DNA of 64,000 nt from JAEUJM01 sp041918615 (GTDB lineage: Bacteria; Actinomycetota; Acidimicrobiia; Acidimicrobiales; DATDAH01): positions 1-64,000 of the forward strand of contig JAYRVH010000010.1 in the NCBI GenBank assembly GCA_041918615.1, given 5' to 3'. Positions 52,614 to 62,041 of the stretch are shown piece by piece. Every line of letters begins with the position of its first letter. The first letter of the stretch is position 1. The position numbers and the translations under genes are program-made. A model generated the notes under the pieces. The model had not been told where the DNA came from, made no database searches, and saw nothing but the letters and a program-made list of their open reading frames with translations.

Positions 52614-53945
52614 CTACGCGTTTCGGGGTAGCTCCGCAAAGGAGAGGGTGCGGTCGTTGTTCGGTTCCTTGGGCAGCCCGAGCACCCGCTCACCGAGGAT
52701 GTTGCGCTGGATCTGGTCGGTGCCGCCGTAGATCGACGGGCCCTGGGCGAACAGCGCCGTTCCGGTGACGAGGGGGAGGAACGGGTTGCCGGTGGCCGCC
52801 GCGATCGGCTCGCGGTCCGCGTCCTCGTAGGCGTGGAGCATCCCGTCGGGGCCCACGATCCGCAGACCGATGTCCCGGGTGAGCCGCATCATCTCGCTCA
52901 TCGAGAGCTTGGAGATGTTGGGCATGCCGGGAATGTCGCGACCCGCCGCCCTGGCCGCCTTCAGGCGCAGGCCGTTGAACCGGCCGATCTCGCCGAGCGT
53001 GTGCAGGCGCATGAGGTCCTGGCGTAGCAGCGGGTCGTCGGCCGAGCCGTTGCCCTGGGCCAGGTCGGTGAGCATCTTCGTGCCGGCGGCGAACGGGCTT
53101 CCCGCTCGTCCACCCTTGCGCCTGCGGGGACCGGTGTCGTCGCTGACGAAGTCGCCGGCACGCCGCTCGAGGTGACCGAGCACGGTTCCCGGCGTGGCCG
53201 CGCTCGCCGCCGCCGACCCACCGCCGGCGCCGAGGGTGGCGCGCTCGTGCATCAGGGTCGTGTTGGTGACCGCCCATCCCTCGCCGGCCCCGCCGATGAG
53301 GGCGTCATCGGCGACCCTCGCCTCGGTGAGGAACACCTCGTTGAACATGGCGTGACCCGTCATCTCCCGAAGCGGCCGCACCTCGATTCCGGGCTGGTGC
53401 ATGTCGACGGCGAAGTAACTGATTCCCCGGTGCTTGGGGACGTCGGGGTCCGTGCGGGCGATCAGCATGCCCAGGTCGGCCACCTGCCCGGCGGATGTCC
53501 ACACCTTCTGGCCGTCGACCACCCACTCGTCGCCGTCCCTGACGGCCCTGGTGGTGAGCCCGGCCAGGTCCGAACCGGCGCCCGGCTCGCTGAACAGCTG
53601 GCACCAGCCCTGTTGCCCGGTGACGATGTCGCGCACGTACCGGTCGATCTGCAGCTGGCTGCCGTGAGTGGCGATCGTGGGCGCGGCCAGCATCAGCCCC
53701 AGGCCACCGGGCGCGCCGAGGGCGCCGAAGCGGGCGATCTCGTCCTGCACCCGCACGGTGTCGTTGCGAGACAGGCCGTGGCCGTAGGCGTTCGTCGGGA
53801 GGCCGGGTGCCGACCAGCCGGCCAGGCCCAGGCGCTCCCACCATTCGCCCACCGTCAGATCGGCATCCCAGTTCGCCTCGAGCCACCCACCGAGCTCGTC
53901 GACGACGTCGACGCCGGCTGGTGCGTCTTTGGTGGCGTTGGCCAT
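52614..53945 (-). CDS. Acyl-CoA dehydrogenase family protein
   Basis: FAD-dependent alpha-beta desaturation of an acyl-CoA. Seen: 443 aa from ATG 53945 with GGGGGA upstream. N-domain VGEWWERLGLAGWSAPGLP, middle domain LFSEPGAGSDLAGLTTRAVRDGDEWVVDGQKVWTS, C-domain ending IYGGTDQIQRNILGERVLGLPKEP. The overall style is that of the sterol-side-chain FadE enzymes, which usually act as heteromers of two different subunits; no partner is present nearby. The catalytic Glu is not obvious to me. It has no functional link with the flanking aro and pilus-type genes. Confidence 0.87.
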   Translation of the reverse strand: MANATKDAPAGVDVVDELGGWLEANWDADLTVGEWWERLGLAGWSAPGLPTNAYGHGLSRNDTVRVQDEIARFGALGAPGGLGLMLAAPTIATHGSQLQIDRYVRDIVTGQQGWCQLFSEPGAGSDLAGLTTRAVRDGDEWVVDGQKVWTSAGQVADLGMLIARTDPDVPKHRGISYFAVDMHQPGIEVRPLREMTGHAMFNEVFLTEARVADDALIGGAGEGWAVTNTTLMHERATLGAGGGSAAASAATPGTVLGHLERRAGDFVSDDTGPRRRKGGRAGSPFAAGTKMLTDLAQGNGSADDPLLRQDLMRLHTLGEIGRFNGLRLKAARAAGRDIPGMPNISKLSMSEMMRLTRDIGLRIVGPDGMLHAYEDADREPIAAATGNPFLPLVTGTALFAQGPSIYGGTDQIQRNILGERVLGLPKEPNNDRTLSFAELPRNA

Positions 53946-54068
53946 CGGAGTCCCCCGGAGATCGCTCGCCCCGCCGTCCGGCCGGACCGCGTCCGATGGT
54001 AGGAGCACCGTTCTCCGGTGACCAGTCGAGACCCGGCGCGAACAGCGACACCGCCGTGCCCGGAATGC

Positions 54069-54818
54069 TCAGATGCGCAGGATCTGGTCGCTGAAGAGGA
54101 TGGCGATCACTGCGGACAGCGCGAGCGCGGGCCCGAACGGGAAGGCAGCGTTCGCCCGCCGCACCAGCGCCAGCACGCCGCCCACGGCCACCCCGAGCAG
54201 GCAGCCGATCATGAGGGCGAACAGGACGAGGGTGACGCCCCGCAGGATGTCGACGTAGATCCACCCGAGGAACAGCCCCATCAGCAGGGCCAGCTTGACG
54301 TCGCCGAAGCCCATGCCGGCGGGATAGACGAGGTGGGCGACGAACAGGAGCAGGAAGTAGGTGACGGCTCCCGCCAAGGCGCAGACGATCGAACGCGGTG
54401 ACCCTTCGACCAACGACACCACCGCGATGAGAGGCAGCGAGAGGCCGAGTGCCGGGAAGACGATCCGGTCCGGGATCCGGTAGTGCTCGATGTCGATCAC
54501 CGACACCACGAGCAGCGCGGCGAAGAGCACGAGGTAGGGCACCACGACCCAACTCGCCCCCCAACGCAGCGCGGCCAGGCCGAACAGGGCCGGCGACGCG
54601 ACCTCGACGGCGACCCCCCAACCCCGGGGCAACGACCGATCGCCCCCGTCAGGGGAGGGGCGCAGCCAATGGACGATGGGTGGGTGGGCACGGGGCCCCG
54701 GCCACGACACCGGCCCCCGGTGGGGTACCTCGATGATCAGCGTTGTCAGGAACGGTCCCACGACGAGCCCGGCGAGCGTGCACAGCGCAACGACGAGGGT
54801 GTCCGGCATCTGCGGCAC
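54069..54818 (-). CDS. Prepilin peptidase, A24 family, lacking the cysteine methylase domain
   Basis: Membrane aspartyl protease that trims type IV prepilins. Seen: 249 aa, seven to eight membrane segments. Catalytic aspartates in VSVIDIEHYRIPDR and AGMGFGDVKLALL (about residues 107 and 168). The N-terminal cytoplasmic part (VPHRGPVSWPGPRAHPPIV) lacks the CxxC pairs of full PilD, so it should not methylate. No pilin or assembly ATPase is in the window, but the next gene (DUF4388) is of a type often found with pili or gliding systems. Confidence 0.88.
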   Translation of the reverse strand: MPQMPDTLVVALCTLAGLVVGPFLTTLIIEVPHRGPVSWPGPRAHPPIVHWLRPSPDGGDRSLPRGWGVAVEVASPALFGLAALRWGASWVVVPYLVLFAALLVVSVIDIEHYRIPDRIVFPALGLSLPLIAVVSLVEGSPRSIVCALAGAVTYFLLLFVAHLVYPAGMGFGDVKLALLMGLFLGWIYVDILRGVTLVLFALMIGCLLGVAVGGVLALVRRANAAFPFGPALALSAVIAILFSDQILRI

Positions 54819-54863
54819 GGTATCGGCGGCGCGGGGTCGACGGCCTCGGTGAACGGGCCCGCG

Positions 54864-56249
54864 TCAGGTCTGGACGGAGGAGAGGAACTTCAACAGGAGA
54901 CCGCGGTTGATGGGCTCGTCGCCCTCCGAGGTGACCTCGGCCAGCGCTGCCTCGCGCTCCTCCACCGTCGAGGCTCGGGCCGCGGCCGCCACGGCGCGGG
55001 CGGCCTTCGGGCTGAGGTTGGCCAGCTGCCGGGCGACCTCCGCGGCATCACCCGACTCGCTGTCGTGATCACCGTTGAACCCGGCCGGTTCCGACCCGAA
55101 CAGCGGGGCGCCGGAAGCGTGGCCCTGAGGGGGGGGCGGCGGCGGAGGCGGAGGCGGCGGGACGACGTCCTCCGCGAAGAGCGCGGCGCCGGTCGGGGGG
55201 GACTCGAACAGGAAGCCGTTGCCCAGGGACGAACCCAGCGGGCTGCCAGGATCGTCGAGGCCACTGGAGCCGGCACCGGGAGCGGCGAACGAGAAGGCCG
55301 GGTCCTGACTCGGGTCCGAGGCGAACCCGTGGTCGAACCCATTGCTGTTCGACATCGGGGTGCTCGACATCGGGTTGCTCGACATCGGATCGCTCGAGAT
55401 CGGGCTGTTCGACATCGGGTCGCTCGACATCGGGTCGCTCGCCACGGGACCGTGGGCGGCGGGCGTGCCGGCCAGGTCCTGGAGCCCGAAGCCCGATGCC
55501 ATCGCATCGAGCTCGGCCCGTGCCGCCGATCGGGGCTCGGTCGGCAACGGGGGGGCCGGCTCCGGCTCCTCGGGTGCCGAAATCGCCAAGGTCGAGTCGC
55601 TCGCCATCGGGCGGTCCCACACGTCGGCCTCCGCTGGATGGTCGATCGCCTCCCCGATCTCGTCGACGGGTTCGGCATCGACATCGGCCTCCAGCGGGCG
55701 GGGGGTCTCCGAGACGATCACGAGGCCGTCCTCGACGAGTTCCCTGGCCCGACGACACGCCGAGAGCTCATCGAGGCCGAGTGCGTCGGCAATCGCTCTC
55801 GGCGACTCGCCGGACGCCACGGCCACGATGGCGTGCCACCGGTTGGCGTCGATCACGACCTCGGCTGCGGGGAGGTCGGTCGCCAGCACGATCCGCAGGT
55901 CGAGGGACGGGATGACCGCCTCGATCTCCTTCCACTCGGCCAGGTGCCGCACCGCGTCACCGAGGAGCACCTCGATGTCCTGGGGGCTTCCGTCCCGGGA
56001 GGTCACCTGGTCGTCGTCGAAGCTGAACGAGCCCTCGACGTAGCGCAGCAGCTCGAACATCACGGTGGCCGGTGAGGAATCCTCGGGCGTACCCGTGGCC
56101 TCGGCCCCCACGACCTTGCCCCCGTCCACCCACACGCTTCCCGATCCTCGGTCACCGCTCACGCGGAGCCGACCGGTCTTCGCGCTCGACCCGAGCAGAC
56201 GTAGGACCTCGGGCAGCGCAAACGTCTCGATCGTGCCCTGTAGTGCCAC
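54864..56249 (-). CDS. DUF4388 domain protein with proline-rich and repeat regions
   Basis: Seen: 461 aa from GTG 56249 with GGAGGT upstream. Residues 1-110 are the DUF4388 domain (VALQGTIETFALPEVLRLLGSSAKTGRLRVSGDRGSGSVWVDGGKVVGAEATG). A second helical domain (about 110-220) ends in AIADALGLDELSACRRARELVEDGLV, a winged-helix-like segment. The middle is low-complexity: six 15-bp repeats encode a S-S/N-x-P-M motif, followed by an FLFESPP region and eleven consecutive prolines. The C-terminal about 70 residues are helical. Known: DUF4388 is a presumed protein-interaction domain near motility and signalling genes. EF-P is probably needed for its translation. Confidence 0.82.
   Translation of the reverse strand: MALQGTIETFALPEVLRLLGSSAKTGRLRVSGDRGSGSVWVDGGKVVGAEATGTPEDSSPATVMFELLRYVEGSFSFDDDQVTSRDGSPQDIEVLLGDAVRHLAEWKEIEAVIPSLDLRIVLATDLPAAEVVIDANRWHAIVAVASGESPRAIADALGLDELSACRRARELVEDGLVIVSETPRPLEADVDAEPVDEIGEAIDHPAEADVWDRPMASDSTLAISAPEEPEPAPPLPTEPRSAARAELDAMASGFGLQDLAGTPAAHGPVASDPMSSDPMSNSPISSDPMSSNPMSSTPMSNSNGFDHGFASDPSQDPAFSFAAPGAGSSGLDDPGSPLGSSLGNGFLFESPPTGAALFAEDVVPPPPPPPPPPPQGHASGAPLFGSEPAGFNGDHDSESGDAAEVARQLANLSPKAARAVAAAARASTVEEREAALAEVTSEGDEPINRGLLLKFLSSVQT
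55351..55440 (-). repeat. Six tandem 15-bp repeats in the DUF4388 gene
   Basis: GACATCGGGTCGCTC-like units at 55351, 55366, 55381, 55396, 55411 and 55426, then a degenerate unit. In-frame, each adds five residues, so unit number can change without breaking the frame. Confidence 0.9.
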
Positions 56250-56307
56250 GAAGCCACCTCCGACGACTGATTGACTCCGCTTCCATCGGCACGACGCGCG
56301 CGAAAGT

Positions 56308-57156
56308 TCAGTCTCCCGCCAAAGACCGCTTCCGGAGCTCCGACCTGGCCGCCTCGGCCATCGCGGCGACGGGCGCCGGCTCGCCTGTCCACAGCCGGAA
56401 GGCGTGGGCCGCCTGGTGGACCAGCATGCCGAGGCCATTGGCCACGCGGGCACCGGCCGCTTCCGCCGACACGAGCAGAGGCGTCATGACCGGTTCGTAC
56501 AGCAGGTCGACCACCAGCTGCCCCGCGCCCGGGGTCTCACCCGGGAGCGGCGTCGACGTCCCGGTCATCCCCACGGGCGTGGCGTTGACCACGAGGTCCG
56601 CTGCCGAGGCATCCTCGGGCCGACCCACCCGTCCGGCGGCTCCGGCGAGGGACGCGGCAGCATCGGCCTTCACCGGCGTGCGGTTGACGACCACCACCTC
56701 GGCTGCGCCCGCACGCGCCAATGCCCGGATCACCGCCCTCGCCGCGCCGCCCGCGCCGAGGACCACACAGCGCAGCCCGGCCGGCTCCACCCCGAGGTCG
56801 ACACGGAGCGTGTCGACGAACCCCGCGCCGTCGGTGTTCTCCCCCACGAGCATCGATCCGTCTGGGACCACGCAGTTCACCGCTCCCAGGGCCTCTGCAT
56901 CAGGCGACAGGCGGTCGACCGCCCGCGCCGCCCCGTCCTTGTGGGGCATCGTGACCGACAGACCACCCAGGCCCAGGGCACGAACCGCGGCGATCGCCGG
57001 GTCCGTGTCGCCCGCGGCGACCGGGAAGGCCACGAAGACCCAGTCGAGCCCGACGGCCCGAAACGCCGCATTGTGGATGGCCGGTGACAACGAGTGCCCG
57101 ACCGGGTCCCCGATGACCGCGGCGACGCGGGTGGCCGCCGTGACGTCGCTCAGCAC
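56308..57156 (-). CDS. aroE: Shikimate dehydrogenase
   Basis: Reduces 3-dehydroshikimate with NADPH. Seen: 282 aa; AVIGDPVGHSLSPAIHNAAF start with shikimate-binding SLS, SVTMPHKDGAARAVD with the catalytic Lys, NTDGAGFVDTL with Asp, VVLGAGGAARAVIRALARAG NADP fold, VVVNRTPVKADA. Away from the aroC-K-B-Q block but in the same direction, next to mltG, which is its usual neighbour. Confidence 0.96.
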   Translation of the reverse strand: MLSDVTAATRVAAVIGDPVGHSLSPAIHNAAFRAVGLDWVFVAFPVAAGDTDPAIAAVRALGLGGLSVTMPHKDGAARAVDRLSPDAEALGAVNCVVPDGSMLVGENTDGAGFVDTLRVDLGVEPAGLRCVVLGAGGAARAVIRALARAGAAEVVVVNRTPVKADAAASLAGAAGRVGRPEDASAADLVVNATPVGMTGTSTPLPGETPGAGQLVVDLLYEPVMTPLLVSAEAAGARVANGLGMLVHQAAHAFRLWTGEPAPVAAMAEAARSELRKRSLAGD

Positions 57157-58334
57157 AGCCCGAGGTCCTGGCAGCGCCCCTTCGCGTCGAGGAACTCGTC
57201 GTAGTCATCAGTGAAGAAGTGCCGGCCGTCCTGGTCGGCGAGGACGTAGTAGAGCCACGGACCGTCCGCGGGGTTCATGGCCGCTTCGAGCGACGCCCGC
57301 CCCGGCAGCCCTATCGGGCCCGGCGGGAGGCCCGCGACCTCGCGGGTGTTGTAGGGCGAGTCGACGGCCAACTGCGAGGCGGTGAGGGTCCCGTTCGTGG
57401 CCCCGCCGACCGCGTAGGCGATGCTGGCGTCGATACCGAGCGGGATCCCCTGCTCCAGGCGGTTGTAGATGACACGCGCCACCTTGGCCCGGTCCTCGTC
57501 GATGCCGGCCTCACGCTCGACCAGGGAGGCCACGATGATCGTCTCGTAGGCCGTGCGCCCGGTGACCGCCTCGGCACGGTCGTAGCCGACCTCGCCGGCC
57601 ACCTCGTCGAAGCGCTCGACCATTTGGGAGACCACGGCCGTCTCGTCGTCCTCCTCCTCGATGCGATACGTGTCCGGGAAGACCAGCCCCTCGAGGTTCG
57701 CCACGTCGGCCGGCTGGAAGCGCGACCGCACCTCGCCGCCGAGGAGCACGGCGGCGATCGAGTCGACGGTGAACCGGTCGACGGCCTCGTCGAGCTGGGT
57801 GACCATCGGGCCCGGGACGGGAAGGCCCGCGCCCGCCCAGACGCTGTAGCCCTCGGGGATCGTGACCTGGTCGAAGGGGGGTGCCGCAGGCCCCGCCTCG
57901 AGTGTGGCCAGCGTCGATCCCATGGACGCGTGCTCACGCAGGACGTAGTCGCCGGCCTGGATCGTTCCCTCGCCCCGGTACCTCACGTAGTACTGGAAGA
58001 TCGTGGCGTTGGTGACCACGCCCTCTGCCTCGAGCAGGGTGGCGATCCCGCTCGTCGACGTGCCCTCGGGGATGGCAACCGTCACCTCGGCGCCCGGCGA
58101 CCCCGGGCTCACCTGCCGCATCAGCCAGACGGAGGCCAGGCCGACGATCAGCGCGAACGAGGTGAGGACGGCCAGGACGACGATCGGCCAGCGCCGACGA
58201 CGCGACCGACGGTGCGACGGCCGCTGCGTGGACGAGGGGGACGGCACCGCCGAGCCGGCGGCGGTGTTGCGCGCCTGGGGTGGGGAGACGCCCTCGCGGA
58301 TGTCGCTTCCGTACGAGGGCGGGGGGTTGCTCAC
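57150..58334 (-). CDS. mltG: Endolytic murein transglycosylase
   Basis: Cuts nascent glycan strands, controlling their length. Seen: 394 aa from GTG 58334 (GTGA overlap with ruvX). Cytoplasmic N-terminus about 45 residues, one membrane helix (WPIVVLAVLTSFALIVGLASVWL), LysM-like region, then YceG core with NLEGLVFPDTYRI, catalytic Glu in IIVASLVEREAGIDEDR and DSPYNTREVAGLPPGPI. Normal length. Confidence 0.95.
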   Translation of the reverse strand: MSNPPPSYGSDIREGVSPPQARNTAAGSAVPSPSSTQRPSHRRSRRRRWPIVVLAVLTSFALIVGLASVWLMRQVSPGSPGAEVTVAIPEGTSTSGIATLLEAEGVVTNATIFQYYVRYRGEGTIQAGDYVLREHASMGSTLATLEAGPAAPPFDQVTIPEGYSVWAGAGLPVPGPMVTQLDEAVDRFTVDSIAAVLLGGEVRSRFQPADVANLEGLVFPDTYRIEEEDDETAVVSQMVERFDEVAGEVGYDRAEAVTGRTAYETIIVASLVEREAGIDEDRAKVARVIYNRLEQGIPLGIDASIAYAVGGATNGTLTASQLAVDSPYNTREVAGLPPGPIGLPGRASLEAAMNPADGPWLYYVLADQDGRHFFTDDYDEFLDAKGRCQDLGLC

Positions 58335-58777
58335 GAGCTGTCCTGGGGTCGACGGTCGAGCCATGCCTGCAGGATCACCGCGGCGGCGACCTTGTCGACC
58401 ACCTTCCGTCGGTCCCGGCCCCGCATGTTCTGCGCAGCCAACTGCTGATCTGCCGTCACGGTCGTGAAGCGCTCATCGTAGGTCTCGACAGGGAGGCCGG
58501 TCAGCTCGGCGAGGTGCTCCGACTCTCGGCGGGCGGCCTGCGCCGCAGGCCCCTCGGAGCCGTCGAGCGACAACGGGAGCCCGATCACCAGCACCCGAGC
58601 TTCCCACTCGTCCGCGATGGCCGCGATGGCGCGTCGGTCGCGCTCGGCGTCGCCGCTGCGTGAGAGGACCCGGTCGGGCGACGCGATCACCCGACCAGGG
58701 TCGCTCACGGCCACGCCGATGCGTCGCGACCCGAGGTCGAGGCCGAGCACCCGTCCGGGCGGGGCGGCGGGGGTCAA
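58331..58777 (-). CDS. ruvX: RuvX/YqgF family nuclease (pre-16S rRNA processing)
   Basis: RNase H-fold nuclease. Seen: 148 aa; VLGLDLGSRRIGVAVSDPGRVIASP (first Asp), VLVIGLPLSLDGSEGP, VETYDERFTTVTADQ (Glu) and DRRKVVDKVAAAVILQAWLD (last Asp). Between alaS and mltG, the conserved order; ATGA overlap with alaS. Confidence 0.95.
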   Translation of the reverse strand: MTPAAPPGRVLGLDLGSRRIGVAVSDPGRVIASPDRVLSRSGDAERDRRAIAAIADEWEARVLVIGLPLSLDGSEGPAAQAARRESEHLAELTGLPVETYDERFTTVTADQQLAAQNMRGRDRRKVVDKVAAAVILQAWLDRRPQDSS

Positions 58778-61368
58778 GCGATGCCGGCAGCCGTTCGAGC
58801 CTGCCCCAGGGCCTCGTCGAGGGTCGCCGGCTCCTTGCCGCCGGCCACGGCCAGATCGGGGCTCCTGCCGCCACCACCCTTCACCGTTCTCGCCGCCTCG
58901 GCGATCAAGGCCGACGCGTCGAGGCCGCTGTTCGGCGCGACGGCCGCCACCAGCGCGGCGCCGCCGTCGTCAGGTGCGCCACCGAGCACGACGGCGCGGG
59001 CGCCCAGGTCCCGGACGGCCACGGCCAGATCGCGCAGGTCGTCTCGACCGACACCGTCGATGCGCGCGACGACCACATCGTCGATGGCCGCTGCCACCAA
59101 CGCGTGTGCACGACCGGTGGCCTCGCGCCGGCGAACGGCCCTGAGCTCGTCACGCGCCAGCTTCAGTTCCGCGAGGCGCTTCTCCAACCCCTCGACCACT
59201 TCCTCGGGCGGCACGCCGAGCAGCGCCGCGACCCCACCGAGGAGGGCCTCGTCGTGCCGCAGCCGCTCGATGGGCCCCATGCCCGTGACGGCCTCGATCC
59301 GGCGGAGGTTCGAACCGATCGACCCCTCCGAGATGATCTTCACCGAGCCGATGTCGCCGGTGGCGCGAACGTGGGTTCCACCACAGAGCTCGACCGACTG
59401 ACCGCCGGCCTCGAGCACGCGGACGATGTCGCCGTACTTGTCGCCGAAGAAGGCGATCGCGCCGACGGCTTCGGCGTTCTCCTTGGTGGTCTCGTAGTGG
59501 CGGACCGGCCCGTTCGCCAGGATCTCCCGGTTGACGAGGTCCTCGATGGTGGCCAGCTCGGCCGCGCTCACCGGCTCGTAGTGGCTGAAGTCGAACCGCA
59601 AGCGGTCGGGCGAGACCATCGACCCCTGCTGCTTGACGTGGTCTCCGAGCACCCGTCGCAGCGCCCAGTGGAGGAGATGGGTGCCCGTGTGGTTGCGGCG
59701 GATGGCGTCGCGTCGGTCCACGTCGATGGCAGCGCCGGCCTCCTGTCCGGGAGTGAGGTCACCCTCGACGATCCGGACCGCGTGCCGGTGCAGACCGGGG
59801 AGGGCGTAGGTGGTGTCGGTCACCTCGGCCCGCCCGCTGTCCGTGCTGATGGTGCCGGTGTCCCCCACCTGCCCACCCGATTCGGCGTAGAAGGGCGTGT
59901 GGTCGAGGAAGACCGAGGCGGTGCGGGCTCCGTGCGCGTCAGTGGCCCGGTCGGTGACCGCCAGGACCCTCGCCGTGGTCTCGAACTCGTCACGGCCGGT
60001 GAAGTCCGTGGGCCCGAACTGCTCGGCGACCTCCTGGTAGGCATCGATGTCACCGGTTGCCGTCCCTGCGTTCTTGCGAGCGTCCTTGGCCCTCGTGCGC
60101 TGCTCGGCCATCGCACGGTCGAAGCCGACGGTGTCGACCGCGAAGCCGCGCTCCGAGGCGATCTCCTGGGTGACCTCGAGGGGGAACCCGTAGGTGTCGT
60201 GCAGGGTGAAGGCCACGCGGCCGTCGAGCATCCCGCCCCGGCTCACGCCGGCCAGCGCATCGTCGAGCAGCACGGAACCCGTCTTGAGGGTCTCACGGAA
60301 GCGCCGCTCCTCCCGGTCGGCGACGCCTCGCACGAAGTCGTGGTTCTTGCGGAGATCGGGGTAGTCGTCGCCCATCACGTCGACCACCTCGTCCACGAGC
60401 TCGGGGGTGACCACGGCGTCGACACCGAGGAGGTAGGCGTGGCGCACCGCACGCCGCATGATGCGACGCAGCACGTAGCCCCGGTCCTCGTTGGAGGGGA
60501 ACACGCCGTCGCTCACGAGGAAGGTCATCGTGCGGGCGTGCTCGGCGAGGATCCGCAGCGACACGTCGGACGCAGCCGTCGCACCGTAGGCCACACCGGT
60601 GAGCTCGGCCGCCCGACCGATCAGCCGGGCGAGCTCGTCGGTGTCGAACACCGAGTCGACACCCTGGAGCACGGCCAGGTTGCGCTCGAGGCCGAAACCG
60701 GTGTCGATGCTGGGCTTCGGCAACGGCGACATCGTCCCGTCGGCCCGGCGGTCGAACTCCATGAACACGAGGTTCCATATCTCGACGAACCGCTCCTCAC
60801 CGCCGTGAGCCGGGCCGCCGTCGGCCCCGTAGGCCGCACCCTTGTCCCAGAAGATCTCGGAGCAGGGCCCGCACGGCCCCGTGTCACCCATGCGCCAGAA
60901 ATTGTCCTCGTCGAGTCGCTGGATGCGCGTGGCGGGCACGCCGACGTCATCGCGCCAGATGCGCTCTGCGTCGTCGTCGGAGAGGTGAACGGTGATCCAG
61001 AGCCGCTCGGCATCGAGCCCGAGGCGCTCGGTGAGGAACTCCCATGCGAGCGGGATCGCCCGCTCCTTGAAGTAGTCACCGAAGCTGAAGTTGCCGCACA
61101 TCTCGAAGAAGCTCAGGTGCCGGGTGGTGCGGCCCACCTCGTCGAGGTCGTTCTGCTTGCCGCCGGCGCGGACGCACTTCTGCACCGACGTCGCCCGGGC
61201 GTACGGCGCCGTCTCGTCACCCATGAAATAGGGAGCGAACGGCACCATGCCCGCGATGGTGAAGAGCACGGTGGCGTCGTGAGGGATGAGGCTCGCCGAG
61301 GGCACCACGGTGTGGCCCCGCTCCTCGAAGAACCCCAGAAACGCACGTCGCAGCTCGTTGGCCTGCAC
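58774..61368 (-). CDS. alaS: Alanyl-tRNA synthetase
   Basis: Charges tRNA-Ala and edits mischarged Ser/Gly. Seen: 864 aa; catalytic start ELRRAFLGFFEERGHTVVPSASLIP, editing zinc motif NHTGTHLLHWALRRVLG (HxxxH) and CGGTHVRATGDIGS (CxxxH), C-terminal coiled coil and C-Ala domain (about 690-864). Full length. Confidence 0.98.
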   Translation of the reverse strand: MQANELRRAFLGFFEERGHTVVPSASLIPHDATVLFTIAGMVPFAPYFMGDETAPYARATSVQKCVRAGGKQNDLDEVGRTTRHLSFFEMCGNFSFGDYFKERAIPLAWEFLTERLGLDAERLWITVHLSDDDAERIWRDDVGVPATRIQRLDEDNFWRMGDTGPCGPCSEIFWDKGAAYGADGGPAHGGEERFVEIWNLVFMEFDRRADGTMSPLPKPSIDTGFGLERNLAVLQGVDSVFDTDELARLIGRAAELTGVAYGATAASDVSLRILAEHARTMTFLVSDGVFPSNEDRGYVLRRIMRRAVRHAYLLGVDAVVTPELVDEVVDVMGDDYPDLRKNHDFVRGVADREERRFRETLKTGSVLLDDALAGVSRGGMLDGRVAFTLHDTYGFPLEVTQEIASERGFAVDTVGFDRAMAEQRTRAKDARKNAGTATGDIDAYQEVAEQFGPTDFTGRDEFETTARVLAVTDRATDAHGARTASVFLDHTPFYAESGGQVGDTGTISTDSGRAEVTDTTYALPGLHRHAVRIVEGDLTPGQEAGAAIDVDRRDAIRRNHTGTHLLHWALRRVLGDHVKQQGSMVSPDRLRFDFSHYEPVSAAELATIEDLVNREILANGPVRHYETTKENAEAVGAIAFFGDKYGDIVRVLEAGGQSVELCGGTHVRATGDIGSVKIISEGSIGSNLRRIEAVTGMGPIERLRHDEALLGGVAALLGVPPEEVVEGLEKRLAELKLARDELRAVRRREATGRAHALVAAAIDDVVVARIDGVGRDDLRDLAVAVRDLGARAVVLGGAPDDGGAALVAAVAPNSGLDASALIAEAARTVKGGGGRSPDLAVAGGKEPATLDEALGQARTAAGIA

Positions 61369-61392
61369 CCCGACAATGTAGGGGCGCGAGGG

Positions 61393-61680
61393 TCAGTTCA
61401 GGGAAGCTTTGGCCGGCAGCGCGGGGCGGGCGGACGGGGGCCGTTCGACGCGTTCGAGCTCGGCCCGCAGCGCTGCCTCCCGTTCGCGCATCGCCAACCG
61501 CCCCTCGGTCACGGCGTCGCGCAGATCATCGAGGAGGGATCGGACCCCCGTCGACACCTCACCGACGACCTGCGTCGGCGCCAGCCGGCGCACCGTCCTA
61601 CGACCGACCGTGAACGCCCACAGGCACGCCGCGATGCCCGCAGTGGCACCGACGAGGAACCAGACCAGACGCTTGATCAT
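61393..61680 (-). CDS. Small single-span membrane protein
   Basis: Seen: 95 aa; MIKRLVWFLVGATAGIAACLWAF is a membrane helix with basic N-terminus, followed by a cytoplasmic helix LRDAVTEGRLAMREREAALRAELERV. Sits between alaS and the DUF948 gene, four bases after the latter. Actinobacteria often have a small DUF6167-like gene here. Role unknown; possibly a partner of the DUF948 protein. Confidence 0.8.
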   Translation of the reverse strand: MIKRLVWFLVGATAGIAACLWAFTVGRRTVRRLAPTQVVGEVSTGVRSLLDDLRDAVTEGRLAMREREAALRAELERVERPPSARPALPAKASLN

Positions 61681-61684
61681 CGAC

Positions 61685-62041
61685 TCAACCGGTCTTCCGT
61701 AGGCGCCGGGCGGCGCGGTTCGTGCCCGCGGCCAGCGCCAGCACCTTGATCACCGGCGTCGAGAAGGCTTCTCTCGCGAGCCGCGCCCTGGTCTCGGCCG
61801 CGGCGGTGACCCGTTCTGCCGCGTCGAGCAGGCCGTCGGTCCGTTCGAGCTCCGCATCGGCACGACCGACCGCGTCCTGGAGGGCCGCGACGGTGACCAG
61901 GGTCTCGCGCCGCAGATGGTCGACTTCCGCGTTGAGGGCCCTGACGGCCCTGGCGAGCCACGCCACGGCCGCCACGAGCACACAGAGGGCGACCGTGCAG
62001 GCCACCGCCACGACCAGGGCGGTGATCTCGACGGCGCTCAT
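61685..62041 (-). CDS. DUF948 membrane protein
   Basis: Seen: 118 aa from ATG 62041 (ATGA overlap with rarA). One membrane helix (ITALVVAVACTVALCVLVAAVAWLAR) and a heptad-like coiled coil (VRALNAEVDHLRRETLVTVAALQDAVGRADAELERTDGLLDAAERV) as in DUF948. Known neighbours in Actinobacteria are rarA and alaS, as here. Function not established. Confidence 0.85.
   Translation of the reverse strand: MSAVEITALVVAVACTVALCVLVAAVAWLARAVRALNAEVDHLRRETLVTVAALQDAVGRADAELERTDGLLDAAERVTAAAETRARLAREAFSTPVIKVLALAAGTNRAARRLRKTG

Noticed and set aside
58660..61749. Plus-strand open frame of 1029 codons
   Set aside because: Antisense to alaS and its neighbours; arises from high GC at third positions, and has no domain.
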